DNA from: Planctomycetota bacterium
Lineage (GTDB): Bacteria; Planctomycetota; UBA1135; GCA-002686595
Length of the DNA: 32,070 nucleotides
Reading direction: 5' to 3'
NCBI GenBank assembly: GCA_020847695.1
Contig: JADLBP010000287.1
Span: forward strand, 1-32,070
The position numbers and the translations under genes were made by a program. The notes beneath the pieces are model-generated. The model saw only the letters and a list, made by a program, of their open reading frames with translations, was not told the DNA's origin and did not search any database. This document shows, piece by piece, positions 23,045 to 31,409 of this stretch (position 1 is its first letter; the number at the start of each line of letters is the position of its first letter).

Positions 23045-24364
23045 CTACCGGCCGCGCTCGACGGACCGCAAGCCGTCGCCGTGGCAAACCGGACACACCG
23101 CGCCGACGACGCCGACTCCGTCGCACGTCATGCACGGCACCTTCTCCTCGATCGTCCGCACGACCCAGTGGGCACCCTGGAGCTCGCGTTCGGTCCGCTT
23201 GCGGGTCTTGTACGGTTCGCGGCCGCTGCCGACGCAATGAGCGCAGCGCGCGGATGTCACGCCGCCCGTGCCGCACGCGTCGCACGGGACGTCGACGAAC
23301 TTCGAGAGCGCGCGAGACGCGGCGCGCTCGGCGCGGGCCTTCGCGCGCGCGATCTCGGCGGCGCGTAGCTCCGCCGCCTCTCGCTGGTTCCGTTCTTCGG
23401 CCGACTCCGCGTCGATGCCGAGCACGCGGACCTTCTCGCCGGCCGGTTTCGCCTTCGCGAGCTCCGCCGCGCGCCGCTGCTCGGCGTCGAGCTCGTCGGC
23501 GAGCCGTCGCAGCGCGAGCACGCGGTCATCCGGCAGGAAATCGAGCACCTCGAAATGCGCGTCGGCCTCGGCGAGCACCGGGCGCAGCACCGCGCGGGCC
23601 TCGATCGGAGAGTCCAACGCGAGCAACGCGAGCGCTTCGAGCAGCGTGGCGCGCACGACGAGCTCGCGCGGTGCTTCGGCGCGCATGCGCTCCGAGCGAG
23701 CGGCCTCGAACGCGGCGTCGAAGTCGCCCCGGCGCGCCTCGAAGCGCGCCCGCAAGACTCCGAGCACGCCCGCACGCTCGGGCGCGAGCTCCAGGGCGCG
23801 AGCGAGGTCGTCGAAGACCGCGCCCCAACGGCCCGCGTCCGCCGCGATCCAAGCCCGTTGCACGCGCGCGTCGGCCCAGGTCGGATCCGCGTCGATCGCG
23901 CGCGAGAGCAGCACGAAGCCGCGTTCGGGCTCGTCGACCCAAACTTCGTCGGCGAGCGCCCACAGCACCGTCGCGCGCGTGCGCCCGTTCGGCGCGAGCC
24001 CGAGCGCGTCCTGCAGGCATTCGCGCGCCGGCCGGAGCTCGGGATAGCCCGCGGCGGAACGCAGGATCTCGACGCGAGCCGCCGGATCCGCGGTTTCGAG
24101 CAGGAGCTCGTCGTGCAGCCCCAGGCCGAACGTGCGCGCCTCGGTGAAGCAACGAGCGTAGTCGTCGCGCGAGAGCTCGCCGCCGTGCTGGGCTCGCGCC
24201 GCGCTCTCGAGCTCCGCTCGGCGCGCCCGTTCACGCGCCAACACGTCGGCGAGCCCGACGCGCACCGCGGCGATCTCGGGCGTCGGCGGCAGGGCGGGCG
24301 CCGTGCTCTGCGCGCGCGAGAGCGTGGGGAGGACCAGGACGAGGCCAAGCAACGTACGGCGCAT
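23045..24364 (-). CDS. Exported TPR-like protein with a C-terminal DnaJ-type zinc finger
   Basis: 439 residues. Signal peptide MRRTLLGLVLVLPTLSRA, likely cut after residue 18. The middle (about 90-300) is Ala/Leu/Arg-rich helices in TPR-like pairs (ATVLWALADEVW, FVLLSRAIDADPTWADARVQRAWI). A charged helix (300-350) leads to four CxxCxGxG-type motifs: C361/C364, C374/C377, C411/C414 and C424/C427, the layout of the DnaJ cysteine-rich zinc finger, with no J domain. In the cytoplasm this domain holds unfolded proteins; an exported version is unusual because the cysteines would need protection from oxidation. CPVCH at 424-428 also fits a haem motif by chance. The gene follows the kinase by 68 nt on the same strand, so it may be in the sigma/kinase operon. 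Function unknown. Confidence 0.75.
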   Translation of the reverse strand: MRRTLLGLVLVLPTLSRAQSTAPALPPTPEIAAVRVGLADVLARERARRAELESAARAQHGGELSRDDYARCFTEARTFGLGLHDELLLETADPAARVEILRSAAGYPELRPARECLQDALGLAPNGRTRATVLWALADEVWVDEPERGFVLLSRAIDADPTWADARVQRAWIAADAGRWGAVFDDLARALELAPERAGVLGVLRARFEARRGDFDAAFEAARSERMRAEAPRELVVRATLLEALALLALDSPIEARAVLRPVLAEADAHFEVLDFLPDDRVLALRRLADELDAEQRRAAELAKAKPAGEKVRVLGIDAESAEERNQREAAELRAAEIARAKARAERAASRALSKFVDVPCDACGTGGVTSARCAHCVGSGREPYKTRKRTERELQGAHWVVRTIEEKVPCMTCDGVGVVGAVCPVCHGDGLRSVERGR

Positions 24365-24432
24365 CGGGAGGCTCTTTTTGGCGCGGCGAGTCCGAGCGCG
24401 ACGCCCCGTTCAACGCTACCAAACGTCCGCGC

Positions 24433-26349
24433 TCACGCGAGCGGCGCGACCCGCGGCCACCACGACCACCGGCGCCACGTGCACGCCGCGGTCAGCGCGG
24501 CCCGGAGCACGCCCTGGGTGAGCACGCTCCACCACGGAAACGTGCCCGGCTCGAGTTGCGTCGCGGTGACCAGGTGGAACGCGGCGCTGATGCCGAACAA
24601 GGCGATCACCGCGTCGAAGCCGGAGAGCTTCGGGCGCGACCACGCGCCGTCGGTCCGCGAACCCAGCCGCAGCAGGTGCCAACCCGCGAGGACTCCGGGC
24701 AGCCCGAACAGCACCGGCATCGGCACGAAGAGCGCGATCGACTCGAGGCCGTCGCCGGCCGCCTCGCTCGCGAACGCGAACCACGAGACCGCGCGGGTCA
24801 GCGCGTCGCAGAGCAGCGAGACGCCGACGAAGAAGACCAGGCTGAACAGGAAGAGCCGGCCGTCGCCCGTCGCCGTTCTTGCGCCCGGGTCCTGCGCCGC
24901 GTCGAGCGGCGGCGTGGGCTGGCGCGGCGCGTGCGCTCGTTCACGGCGCGCGGCGTTCCACCCGGCGAGCCGTCGCAAGAGCCACGTCAGCGCGCCGACC
25001 AGCAGGCAGAGGTTGGACACGAGCCAGAGCGTCTCCGTCGCCGGGTGGTTGGGCTTCGAGAGCGCGGCGCACGCGAGCCCGACGCCGCCGCCGCACGCGA
25101 GCAACGCCCACGCGCCGTCGAGCCAGTTCAGGCCGCGCGCCGCGTAGGCGCGCGCGTAGTCCTCGCGCCGCTGAAGCCTCGCGTGCGCGGTGATCCCGGC
25201 GACCAGCCCGCCGAGCCCGAGCCCGAGCGCGGCGCCCCACCAACCGTTGCGCTCGGGGACGTCGTCGGCGAAGTGGATGCGCGCGACGTGCCAGAGCGCG
25301 ACGCTGGTGCAGACGAGCACGGTCGCGACCAGCGCGACGGCGAGCCACGCGCCGGTTGCCAACGTCGGCGACGGCGCGGACGCGGCCGGCGGCGGCGCGG
25401 GCGCGCGCTCGCCCGCTGCGCTGCGCGCGATCGTGTCGACGTCGGTCTGCACGTGGCTCGCCTGCTGGTAGCGCCGCTCGGGTTGCTTCGCGAGCGCCTT
25501 GAGCACGACCTCGTCGAGCCGCACGTCGATCTCGACGCGCTTCGACGGCGCGTCGAAGCGGCCGAGCGGCATCTCGCCGGTCAGGAGCTCGTAGAACACG
25601 ACGCCGAGCGCGTAGATGTCCGCGCGATGGTCGACCGCCTGCGGGTGCTCCCATTGCTCCGGCGCCATGTAGTGGAGCGTGCCCATCACCTGTTGCGAGC
25701 CGGTGAGCGCGAGCGCGCCGCGGTCGCGATCGGCGAGCCGCGCCAAGCCGAAGTCTGCGATCTTCACGCGTCCCTCGCGGTCGACGAGCACGTTCTCGGG
25801 CTTGACGTCGCGATGCACGACGCCTTGGTCGTGCGAGTACTGCAGCGCCGCGCAGACCTGGCTGACGATCGAGAGCGCCTGCTTCGGCTCGACTCGCGAG
25901 CTCTGCATCAGGTGCCGCAGGTTCGCGCCGTCGACGAACTCCATCACCAGGTAGAACCAGCCGCCGCGCTCGCCGGAGTCGAAGATCGCGACGATGCCGG
26001 GGTGCGAGAGCCGCGCGAGCGTGCGCGCCTCGCGGCGGAAGCGCTCGGCGAAGCTGGGCTCGACCGCGTGCTCGCGGGCGAGCAGCTTCAACGCGACGTC
26101 GCGCTCGAGCTCGCGATGGCGAGCGCGGAACACGAAGCCCATGCCGCCTTGGCCGATCAGCTCGACCAGGTCGAGCTCGGGGAACGCCGGTGCGATCGAG
26201 GCGAGCGTCGGCGCGACTCCCTGCGGCGCGGGCGCGACCTCGTCGGCGTCGCGCATCCCGACGCCGATCAGGCACTTCGGGCACAGCCCGTGCGGGCTGC
26301 GCGTCGGTTCGAAAGCGGTTCCGCAGCGGTGACAGGTGCGCGTGGTCAT
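24433..26349 (-). CDS. Membrane Ser/Thr protein kinase with N-terminal zinc ribbon
   Basis: 638 residues. A zinc ribbon CHRC...CPKC (6-9, 23-26) precedes a PknB/Hanks-type kinase domain (about 58-325) with all key motifs: GQGGMGFV (66-73), Lys88, HRDVKPEN (179-186), DFG (199-201) and APE (229-231). After a Pro/Ala linker come several hydrophobic segments from about 338 to the end (LAVALVATVLVCTSVALW and others), so the kinase is held at the inner membrane by a multi-pass C-terminal region instead of a sensor domain with one helix. GGAGG lies 5 nt before ATG 26349. It follows an ECF sigma factor by 64 nt with a hairpin between, a common planctomycete arrangement in which the kinase is thought to act in the same pathway. 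Its targets are unknown. Confidence 0.93.
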   Translation of the reverse strand: MTTRTCHRCGTAFEPTRSPHGLCPKCLIGVGMRDADEVAPAPQGVAPTLASIAPAFPELDLVELIGQGGMGFVFRARHRELERDVALKLLAREHAVEPSFAERFRREARTLARLSHPGIVAIFDSGERGGWFYLVMEFVDGANLRHLMQSSRVEPKQALSIVSQVCAALQYSHDQGVVHRDVKPENVLVDREGRVKIADFGLARLADRDRGALALTGSQQVMGTLHYMAPEQWEHPQAVDHRADIYALGVVFYELLTGEMPLGRFDAPSKRVEIDVRLDEVVLKALAKQPERRYQQASHVQTDVDTIARSAAGERAPAPPPAASAPSPTLATGAWLAVALVATVLVCTSVALWHVARIHFADDVPERNGWWGAALGLGLGGLVAGITAHARLQRREDYARAYAARGLNWLDGAWALLACGGGVGLACAALSKPNHPATETLWLVSNLCLLVGALTWLLRRLAGWNAARRERAHAPRQPTPPLDAAQDPGARTATGDGRLFLFSLVFFVGVSLLCDALTRAVSWFAFASEAAGDGLESIALFVPMPVLFGLPGVLAGWHLLRLGSRTDGAWSRPKLSGFDAVIALFGISAAFHLVTATQLEPGTFPWWSVLTQGVLRAALTAACTWRRWSWWPRVAPLA

Positions 26350-26354
26350 CGTGG

Positions 26355-26359
26355 CCTCC
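26355..26359 (-). promoter_or_regulatory. Shine-Dalgarno site of the Ser/Thr kinase
   Basis: GGAGG on the minus strand, 5 nt before ATG 26349. Its downstream position relative to the 9-bp hairpin (26373-26404) would allow the hairpin to affect kinase expression separately from the sigma factor. Confidence 0.65.
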
Positions 26360-26372
26360 GCGGTTACCTGAG

Positions 26373-26404
26373 GAGGCGCGCGAGCGAGGTTACAGGCGCG
26401 CCTC
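26373..26404 (-). repeat. 9-bp GC stem between sigma factor and kinase
   Basis: GAGGCGCGC (26373-26381) and GCGCGCCTC (26396-26404) are perfectly complementary with a 14-nt loop, starting about 9 nt after the sigma stop codon. GGTTAC is repeated inside and beside it (26362 and 26389). No T-tract follows, so partial termination or mRNA protection is more likely than a full stop. Confidence 0.5.
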
Positions 26405-26413
26405 GGATTCCCA

Positions 26414-27142
26414 CTAGCCCGACAGCGCCCGGAACAGCGACTCGAGCTCGTCGTCGACGTCCGCCGGGTCGTCGACCAGCGCCGCGACCTCCTCGCGGAG
26501 CGCGGCGCGCCAGCGCTCGCGCAGACGGTGCGCGGCGACCTTGACCGCGCCTTCGCTGGTCGCGAGCTCGGCGGCCAACTCGCGGTAGGGGGCGTCGCCC
26601 GGCGCGGTCAGCGTCCGCACGAGCACCGCGAACGCGCGCGCCTCGCCTCGGGCGCCGTAGTCGCGCTCGACGCGGCCGAGCGCGCGGTCGAGCAGCTCGT
26701 GGGCGAAGCCGCGCTCGTACGCGCGCTCGGGAGTCTCGTCGACCGCGGGTTCCTGATGCCATTTCGAGTCCGCGCGCTCGAAATCGAGCGACAACGGCGC
26801 CGCGCCGCCGCCGCGCTTCTCGGCGGTCGCGCGATCGCGTTCGTCGGCGAGGAAGTGGCGCAGCGCGGCGAGCAGGTACGCGCGGAAGCGCCCGCGCTCG
26901 CGATCCGCCGCCGCGAAGTCGTTGCGCTCGATCAAGCGCGCGAAGAAGCCCTGCGTCAGGTCGGCGGCCGCGTCCGCGTCGTGGCCGCGGCGCCGCACGT
27001 ACGCGTAGAGCGGGTACCAATACGCCGCGCAGAGCTCCGCCAACGCCGCGCGGGCCGGAGCGTCGGCGTGCTTGCCCGCGGCGAGCACCAGGCTCCAGCG
27101 CGTCGGCGCGAAACCGGCGTGGCGGCTCGAAGGCTCGTTCAC
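26414..27142 (-). CDS. ECF-type RNA polymerase sigma factor, planctomycete type
   Basis: 242 residues, GTG start. Motifs TRWSLVLAAG (14-23), LCAAYWYPLYAYVRRRG, DLTQGFFARLIERND and RGRFRAYLLAALRHFLADE form sigma region 2; ELAAELATSEGAVKVAAHRLRERWRAALREEV is the region 4 helix-turn-helix that reads the -35 element. Total length and the TRWSLV opening match ECF groups expanded in planctomycetes. An acidic 20-residue tail (DDPADVDDELESLF) follows region 4 and could be a binding or regulatory extension. No anti-sigma factor is adjacent; the downstream kinase is the likely regulator, directly or through another protein (inference). It is divergent from the methyltransferase with 62 nt between. Confidence 0.9.
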   Translation of the reverse strand: MNEPSSRHAGFAPTRWSLVLAAGKHADAPARAALAELCAAYWYPLYAYVRRRGHDADAAADLTQGFFARLIERNDFAAADRERGRFRAYLLAALRHFLADERDRATAEKRGGGAAPLSLDFERADSKWHQEPAVDETPERAYERGFAHELLDRALGRVERDYGARGEARAFAVLVRTLTAPGDAPYRELAAELATSEGAVKVAAHRLRERWRAALREEVAALVDDPADVDDELESLFRALSG

Positions 27143-27204
27143 GCGCCCAGCGTAGCGGCTTCGACGCGTGAAGGCGGCCCGCGCGCTCGCTAGAACTACT
27201 CGCG

Positions 27205-28116
27205 ATGCGACCGTCGTTCTTCCCGCCCGAGCCGTTCCCCGACCACGAGCTCCTCGATTCGGGCGCCGGCGAGAAGCTCGAGCGCTTCGGGCCGATCACG
27301 CTGCGCCGGCCCGATCCGCAAGCGCTGTGGACGAAGCGTCTCTCCGACGAAAAGTGGAACGCCGCGCACCTCTCGTTCGAGCGCGATCCGAAGAGCGGCG
27401 GCAAGCACGGCACGTGGCGGGCTTCGAAGGCCGCGCCCGAGCCTGCGCAGCGCCGCGAGCCCGGATGGACCGTCGGTTGGCGCTCGACGCGCTGCACGAT
27501 CCGTCCGACGCCGTTCAAGCACGTCGGGTTGTTCCCCGAGCAGGCGAGCAACTGGGCGTGGCTCGCCGCGCGCGCGGGCGCGTTCGGCGTCGAGCGGCCG
27601 CGGCTGCTCAACCTCTTCGGCTACACCGGCACCGCGAGCATCGTCGCCGCGCAGTCGGGCTACGCGGTGACGCACGTCGACGCGTCGAAGACGTCGCTCG
27701 CGTGGCTCAAGGAGAACGCGCGCGCCTCGGGGCTCGCCGACGACGCGCTGCGGATCGTGCTCGACGACGCGCTCGCGTACGCGCGACGCGAGGCCCGGCG
27801 CGCGAGCCGCTACCACGCGATCGTGCTCGACCCGCCGCACTTCGGGCGCGGGCCGAAAGGGGAGACGTGGCAGTTCGAGGAACACCTCGCGCCGCTGCTC
27901 GAGGCGCTCGGCGCGTTGCTCGAGCCGCGCGCGGTGATGGTGCTGTCGGCGTACGCGTTCGGGACGTCGCCGCTCGCGCTCGCGAACCTGCTCGAAGCGT
28001 ACGGCGGCGGCGAGGTCGACGCAGGAGAGCTCGTGCTCGCCGAGAGCGGCGAACGCGCGCGTCTCCTGTCGTGCGGCTTCTGCGCGCGTTTCTCGCGTGG
28101 GGTCGAGCCGGCGTGA
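27205..28116 (+). CDS. Class I SAM-dependent methyltransferase, RlmI-like (COG1092 type)
   Basis: 303 residues. SAM-binding motif I LLNLFGYTGTASI (134-146), an acidic end of strand 2 (Asp159), DDALAYARR, and motif IV LDPPHFGRG (208-216) typify the RlmI/RlmK group that methylates cytosine or guanine in 23S rRNA. HVGLFPEQASNW (106-117) is a signature I associate with this subgroup. The N-terminal 100 residues are a small domain without an obvious PUA fold, so the RNA target may differ from RlmI. Nothing like a strong SD is seen before ATG 27205. Its stop overlaps the GTG of the pseudouridine synthase by 4 nt (GTGA), giving a two-gene RNA-modification unit. Confidence 0.82.
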   Translation: MRPSFFPPEPFPDHELLDSGAGEKLERFGPITLRRPDPQALWTKRLSDEKWNAAHLSFERDPKSGGKHGTWRASKAAPEPAQRREPGWTVGWRSTRCTIRPTPFKHVGLFPEQASNWAWLAARAGAFGVERPRLLNLFGYTGTASIVAAQSGYAVTHVDASKTSLAWLKENARASGLADDALRIVLDDALAYARREARRASRYHAIVLDPPHFGRGPKGETWQFEEHLAPLLEALGALLEPRAVMVLSAYAFGTSPLALANLLEAYGGGEVDAGELVLAESGERARLLSCGFCARFSRGVEPA

Positions 28117-28805
28117 GCGAGCTCGACGTCCTCTACTCCGACAACCACCTGCTCGCGGTCGCGAAACCCGCGGGACTGCCGACCGTCGCCGACGCAAGCG
28201 GCGACGAGAGCCTGCAGGAGCTCGCCAAGGAGTTCGTCCGCCGGGAGAAAGCGAAGCCCGGCAACGTGTTCCTCGGCGTCGTGCACCGCTTGGACCGGCC
28301 GGTTTCGGGCATCGTGCTCTTCGCGCGCACCAGCAAGGGCGCCGAGCGTCTGTCCGCCGCGTTCCGCGAGCGCCGCGTCGAGAAGCGCTACCTCGCGTTG
28401 ACCGAGCGTCCGCCCGACCGCCGCTCGGGCGAGATCGAGCAATGGTTGCTGAAGGACGAGCGCACCAACGTCGTCCGCGCGCTCGCCGCGCCGCGCGACG
28501 GGGCGTTGCTCGCGACGACGCGTTTCCAATGCCTCGGCGAGTTCGAGTTCGAGGGCGCGCGCCGCGGCCTGGTCGAGCTCGAGCCGCTGACCGGCCGCCC
28601 GCACCAACTGCGGGTCGCGCTCGCCTCGCTCGGCGCGCCGATCCTCGGCGACCTGAAGTACGGCGCCGCGCGGCCGCTCGCCGACCAGAGCGTCGCCCTG
28701 CACGCGCGTTCGCTGGTCGTGCCGCACCCGACGCGCGGCGACGACGTGCGGATCGACTGCCCGCCGCCCGCGCGGCCGTGGTGGCGGGCGTCCGGCGCGC
28801 GCTGA
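28113..28805 (+). CDS. RluA-family RNA pseudouridine synthase
   Basis: 230 residues, GTG start at 28113 inside the methyltransferase stop codon. Opens with VLYSDNHLLAVAKPAGLPT, the family's motif I; motif II VVHRLDRPVSGIVLF (57-70) holds the catalytic Asp61; LTGRPHQLRVALASLGAPILGD is motif III. No S4 domain is present, so it is a short RluA/RluC-catalytic-core protein that isomerises uridine in rRNA or tRNA. Translational overlap with an rRNA-type methyltransferase suggests a shared RNA target. The ending is about 28805, 74 nt before a lipoprotein gene. Confidence 0.9.
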   Translation: MSELDVLYSDNHLLAVAKPAGLPTVADASGDESLQELAKEFVRREKAKPGNVFLGVVHRLDRPVSGIVLFARTSKGAERLSAAFRERRVEKRYLALTERPPDRRSGEIEQWLLKDERTNVVRALAAPRDGALLATTRFQCLGEFEFEGARRGLVELEPLTGRPHQLRVALASLGAPILGDLKYGAARPLADQSVALHARSLVVPHPTRGDDVRIDCPPPARPWWRASGAR

Positions 28806-28839
28806 CCGCCCGCGGGCTCGGTGCTTGCATTTCGCGCGC

Positions 28840-28860
28840 GAGCGGCGATCCTCGCCGCTC
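28840..28860 (+). terminator. Perfect 9-bp hairpin after the pseudouridine synthase gene
   Basis: GAGCGGCGA (28840-28848), loop TCC, TCGCCGCTC (28852-28860). It lies 34 nt after the stop at 28805 and 19 nt before the ATG at 28880. No T-tract follows. It may end the RNA-modification transcript or shape the 5' leader of the lipoprotein mRNA, like the hairpin before 8470. Confidence 0.5.
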
Positions 28861-28879
28861 CCAACCCACGAAAGGTGCC

Positions 28880-29629
28880 ATGAAGCCGATCGCCGTCGCC
28901 TTGTTGTCGCTCGCGCTCGTCCCCGCTTGCCATTCCTCCAACGCCGCGTCGAAGGAGGCGAATCCCGCCGCGCCGCACTTCGACGCCGCGCACTCCGACG
29001 CGCGCGCGATCGAGCTCGCCGACGCCGCGATGTGCGCGATGGGCGGCCGCGCGGCGTGGGACGCGACGCGCGTGCTCACCTGGAACTTCTTCGGTCGACG
29101 CAAGCACGTCTGGGACAAGTGGACCGGCGACTATCGCCTGGAGGACGGCGAGCGCGTCGTGCTGATGAACCTCGACACCGGCAAGGGGCGCGTGTTCGAC
29201 AAGGGCGTCGAGGTCAGCGACGCGAAGCTCGTCGAGGAAGGCCTGAAGAAGGCGAAGTCGGTCTGGATCAACGACTCGTACTGGCTGGTGATGCCGTACA
29301 AGCTGAAGGACGACGGCGTGACGCTGAAGTACGGGGGCGAGCGCGCGCTTCCCGACGGTCGCGCCGCCGACCTGCTCGTGCTGACGTTCGAGGCGGTCGG
29401 CGACACGCCGCAGAACAAGTACGAAGTCTGGATCGCGCGCGACACCAAGCTGGTCGAGCAGTGGGCGTTCTACGCGTCGCGCGACGACGCCGAGCCCAAG
29501 ATCACGACCGCGTGGGGCAATTGGCAGCCGTACGGCTCGATCCTGCTCTCCGGCGAGCGCGGTCCCGACCGCAAGCTGACCGACATCGCGGTGCTCGACG
29601 CGCCGCCGGCGTCGTTGCGCTCGCTCTAG
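28880..29629 (+). CDS. DUF6503-like lipoprotein
   Basis: 249 residues; ATG at 28880 with AAAGG 4 nt upstream. Signal ends VPAC at Cys17. The mature region shows the pattern I associate with DUF6503: ADAAMCAMGGRAAWDATR, LTWNFFGRRKHVWDKWTGDY, VWINDSYWLVMPYKLKDDGV, TPQNKYEVWIARDTKLVEQW and YGSILLSGERG. The fold is probably a LolA/LppX-like half-barrel that holds a lipid or a hydrophobic ligand (inference from similar proteins). No partner gene is nearby. It ends 1 nt from the convergent AlbA_2 gene. Confidence 0.82.
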   Translation: MKPIAVALLSLALVPACHSSNAASKEANPAAPHFDAAHSDARAIELADAAMCAMGGRAAWDATRVLTWNFFGRRKHVWDKWTGDYRLEDGERVVLMNLDTGKGRVFDKGVEVSDAKLVEEGLKKAKSVWINDSYWLVMPYKLKDDGVTLKYGGERALPDGRAADLLVLTFEAVGDTPQNKYEVWIARDTKLVEQWAFYASRDDAEPKITTAWGNWQPYGSILLSGERGPDRKLTDIAVLDAPPASLRSL

Positions 29630-29630
29630 G

Positions 29631-30290
29631 TCAAGGCAGCGCGTACGCGCGCCGCGAGCCCGAGCCGTAGCCGACGATCAGCCCGCGTCGCTCGAGCGCG
29701 ATGAACGTGCGCCGCGCGCGCTGCACGCCGACGTTGCGCGCTTTCGCGAAGCCCTCGACGCTCGCGCGCGCCGCCGCGCCATCGCCTTTCGGCGCGAGCG
29801 TGCCGATCCACGCGAGCACGCTCTTCTCGAGCGGCGCGAGCCCGCGCGCGTCGCGCTCGTCGAGCGCGAGAGCTCGCAGCGCCGCGCCCTCGGCCCGACG
29901 GTTGGACGCACCGACGCGGACGACGATCTCGCGCTCGCCGTCCTCGTGCAACACCGCGTGCGGTCGGACCCGCGACGACGCGACCGCCACCGCGACCACC
30001 TTCGCGCCGTCGAGCTCGAACACGCGCGGCTCGAGCTCGAGCGGCGGCTCGACCGCCTCGCGCGCGGCCGCGGCGAGCGCGCGCACGAGCTCCGCGGGCC
30101 GCGCGACGCCGCGCACGCGGCCGTCGTCGTCGACTCCGACGACCAACACGCCTCCGCGCGTGTTCGCGAACGCCGCGAGAGTGCGCGCGAGCTTGGTCGC
30201 CGTCGAGAAGCCCTCCTTGAACTCGAGGCGCCGTCCCTCGCCTTCCGCGAGCAACTCGGCGAGCGCGTCGGCGTCGAGGCGCGGGGTCAC
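29631..30290 (-). CDS. AlbA_2/Schlafen-type putative DNA-binding protein
   Basis: 219 residues. LEFKEGFSTATKLARTLAAFANTRGGVLVVGVDDDGRVRGV near the start is the hallmark of the AlbA_2 (Schlafen AAA_4-like) domain; residues 85-135 continue it (KVVAVAVASS, VVRVGASNRRA). The C-terminal 70 residues contain a winged-helix-like region (VEGFAKARNVGVQRARRTFIALERRGLIVGYG). Such proteins are usually annotated as transcriptional regulators, sometimes linked to defence; there is no defence context here. The GTG at 30290 overlaps the stop of the propeller lipoprotein upstream by 4 nt, so the two are cotranslated, an odd pairing of a nuclear-acid-type domain with an exported protein. Specific role unknown. 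Confidence 0.75.
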   Translation of the reverse strand: MTPRLDADALAELLAEGEGRRLEFKEGFSTATKLARTLAAFANTRGGVLVVGVDDDGRVRGVARPAELVRALAAAAREAVEPPLELEPRVFELDGAKVVAVAVASSRVRPHAVLHEDGEREIVVRVGASNRRAEGAALRALALDERDARGLAPLEKSVLAWIGTLAPKGDGAAARASVEGFAKARNVGVQRARRTFIALERRGLIVGYGSGSRRAYALP

Positions 30291-31321
30291 GGCTTCGTCG
30301 CGAGCACCCGGAGCTCCGCGGGCTGACCGCCGATCGCGGGCACCGCGACCAGCAGCTTGCGCGTGCTCTCGACCCACAGCGCGGTGCGCGCGCCCTTGCG
30401 CGTCGGGTGGCGCGCGGAGCGGCGCCACACGCCGTCGTCCTTGAGCTCGAACACGTCGACGAAGCCCTCGCCGCACGCGGCATAGACGCGCTTCGACGGT
30501 TCGTCCTCGAACAGGTCGTCCGCGTCGGCGGACATCGGCACTTCGGCGAGCACCGCTCCGTTCTTCGGGTCGAGCGTCAACAGCGCCGACGGCTCGCGCA
30601 CGCCGACCAGCATCCGCGTGTCGCCCTGCACCAAGATCAGCGGGTAGTTGCCGCGTCGCAAGCCGAGGTGCCAAGCGTTCTTCAGGCGCTTCTCGGAGCG
30701 CGAGAGCTCGACCACCTTGCGCTCGTCGGCGAGGTTGACGAACAGTCGCTCTTCGTCCGCCGCGAGCACGAACCCCTCCGGGTGCGCCGTCAGCGCGAAC
30801 GCGGACACGACCTTCCACGCGCGCGCGTCGACGACCGCGATCGCGCCCGAGCCCCAGCCGACGAAGACGCGCTGGCTCGCGGCGTCGTAGCGCACGACGT
30901 CCGCTTCGCGGCCGATGCTGACGCTGGCGACCGACTCACCGGTCGCGGCGTCGAACACTTCGAGCGTGCCCGGCAGCGCGCACGCGACCACGACGCGGTC
31001 GACCTCGGGCACGTACGCGATGCCCTGGGGTTGGTCGTAGCCGGCGATCGAGAGCGCGAGCTTCTTCTCCGCGAGATCGACGACCTCGATCGTGCCGTCG
31101 TTGCGCGCGGCGACCCACGCGCGGTCGCGCGTCGGGTCGTAGGCGACGTGGTCGAGCCGCCCGGCGAGCCGCGGCAGCACGATCCGGGCCTCTTCCTCGA
31201 ACGGGCTCGCATCGGGCGCCAACGCGGGCTCTTGCCGCCCAGCGGCGGCGACCTCGCGCTCGGCGCACGCAGGCGCGAGCCCGAGCGCGAACGCCAGACA
31301 CAGTCCTTGGATCGTCTTCAT
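30287..31321 (-). CDS. YncE-like beta-propeller lipoprotein
   Basis: 344 residues from ATG 31321 (a GTG one codon earlier is an alternative). Signal ends LAPAC at Cys19. The rest is repeated beta blades of about 40 residues with W/F-G-x-x-I-x-V-V-D type ends: LDHVAYDPTRDRAWVAARNDGTIEVVDL, QGIAYVPEVDRVVVACALPGTLEVFD, VRYDAASQRVFVGWGSGAIAVVD and DDLFEDEPSKRVYAACGEGFVDVFEL. This is the YncE/PQQ-like seven-blade architecture, in an exported scaffold or sensor. No enzyme residues can be named. Cotranslated with the AlbA_2 gene by 4-nt overlap; function unknown. Confidence 0.8.
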   Translation of the reverse strand: MKTIQGLCLAFALGLAPACAEREVAAAGRQEPALAPDASPFEEEARIVLPRLAGRLDHVAYDPTRDRAWVAARNDGTIEVVDLAEKKLALSIAGYDQPQGIAYVPEVDRVVVACALPGTLEVFDAATGESVASVSIGREADVVRYDAASQRVFVGWGSGAIAVVDARAWKVVSAFALTAHPEGFVLAADEERLFVNLADERKVVELSRSEKRLKNAWHLGLRRGNYPLILVQGDTRMLVGVREPSALLTLDPKNGAVLAEVPMSADADDLFEDEPSKRVYAACGEGFVDVFELKDDGVWRRSARHPTRKGARTALWVESTRKLLVAVPAIGGQPAELRVLATKP

Positions 31322-31409
31322 CACCCGATCAGGATCTCACCACTTCGGCGCGCGGAACGCGAGAGCCGAGCGGCGGTCGCGCGCGCCGTTCGACGCGGCG
31401 AAACGACGG

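Noticed and set aside
23060..23110. CPVCH haem-binding motif at the end of the exported DnaJ-finger protein
   Set aside because: It is the last of four CxxC pairs in a DnaJ-type zinc finger; the His is incidental and no other CxxCH is present.
29631..30290. Schlafen/AlbA_2 protein as an antiphage defence gene
   Set aside because: No nuclease, helicase, toxin or other defence gene is adjacent; the only partner is a propeller lipoprotein.
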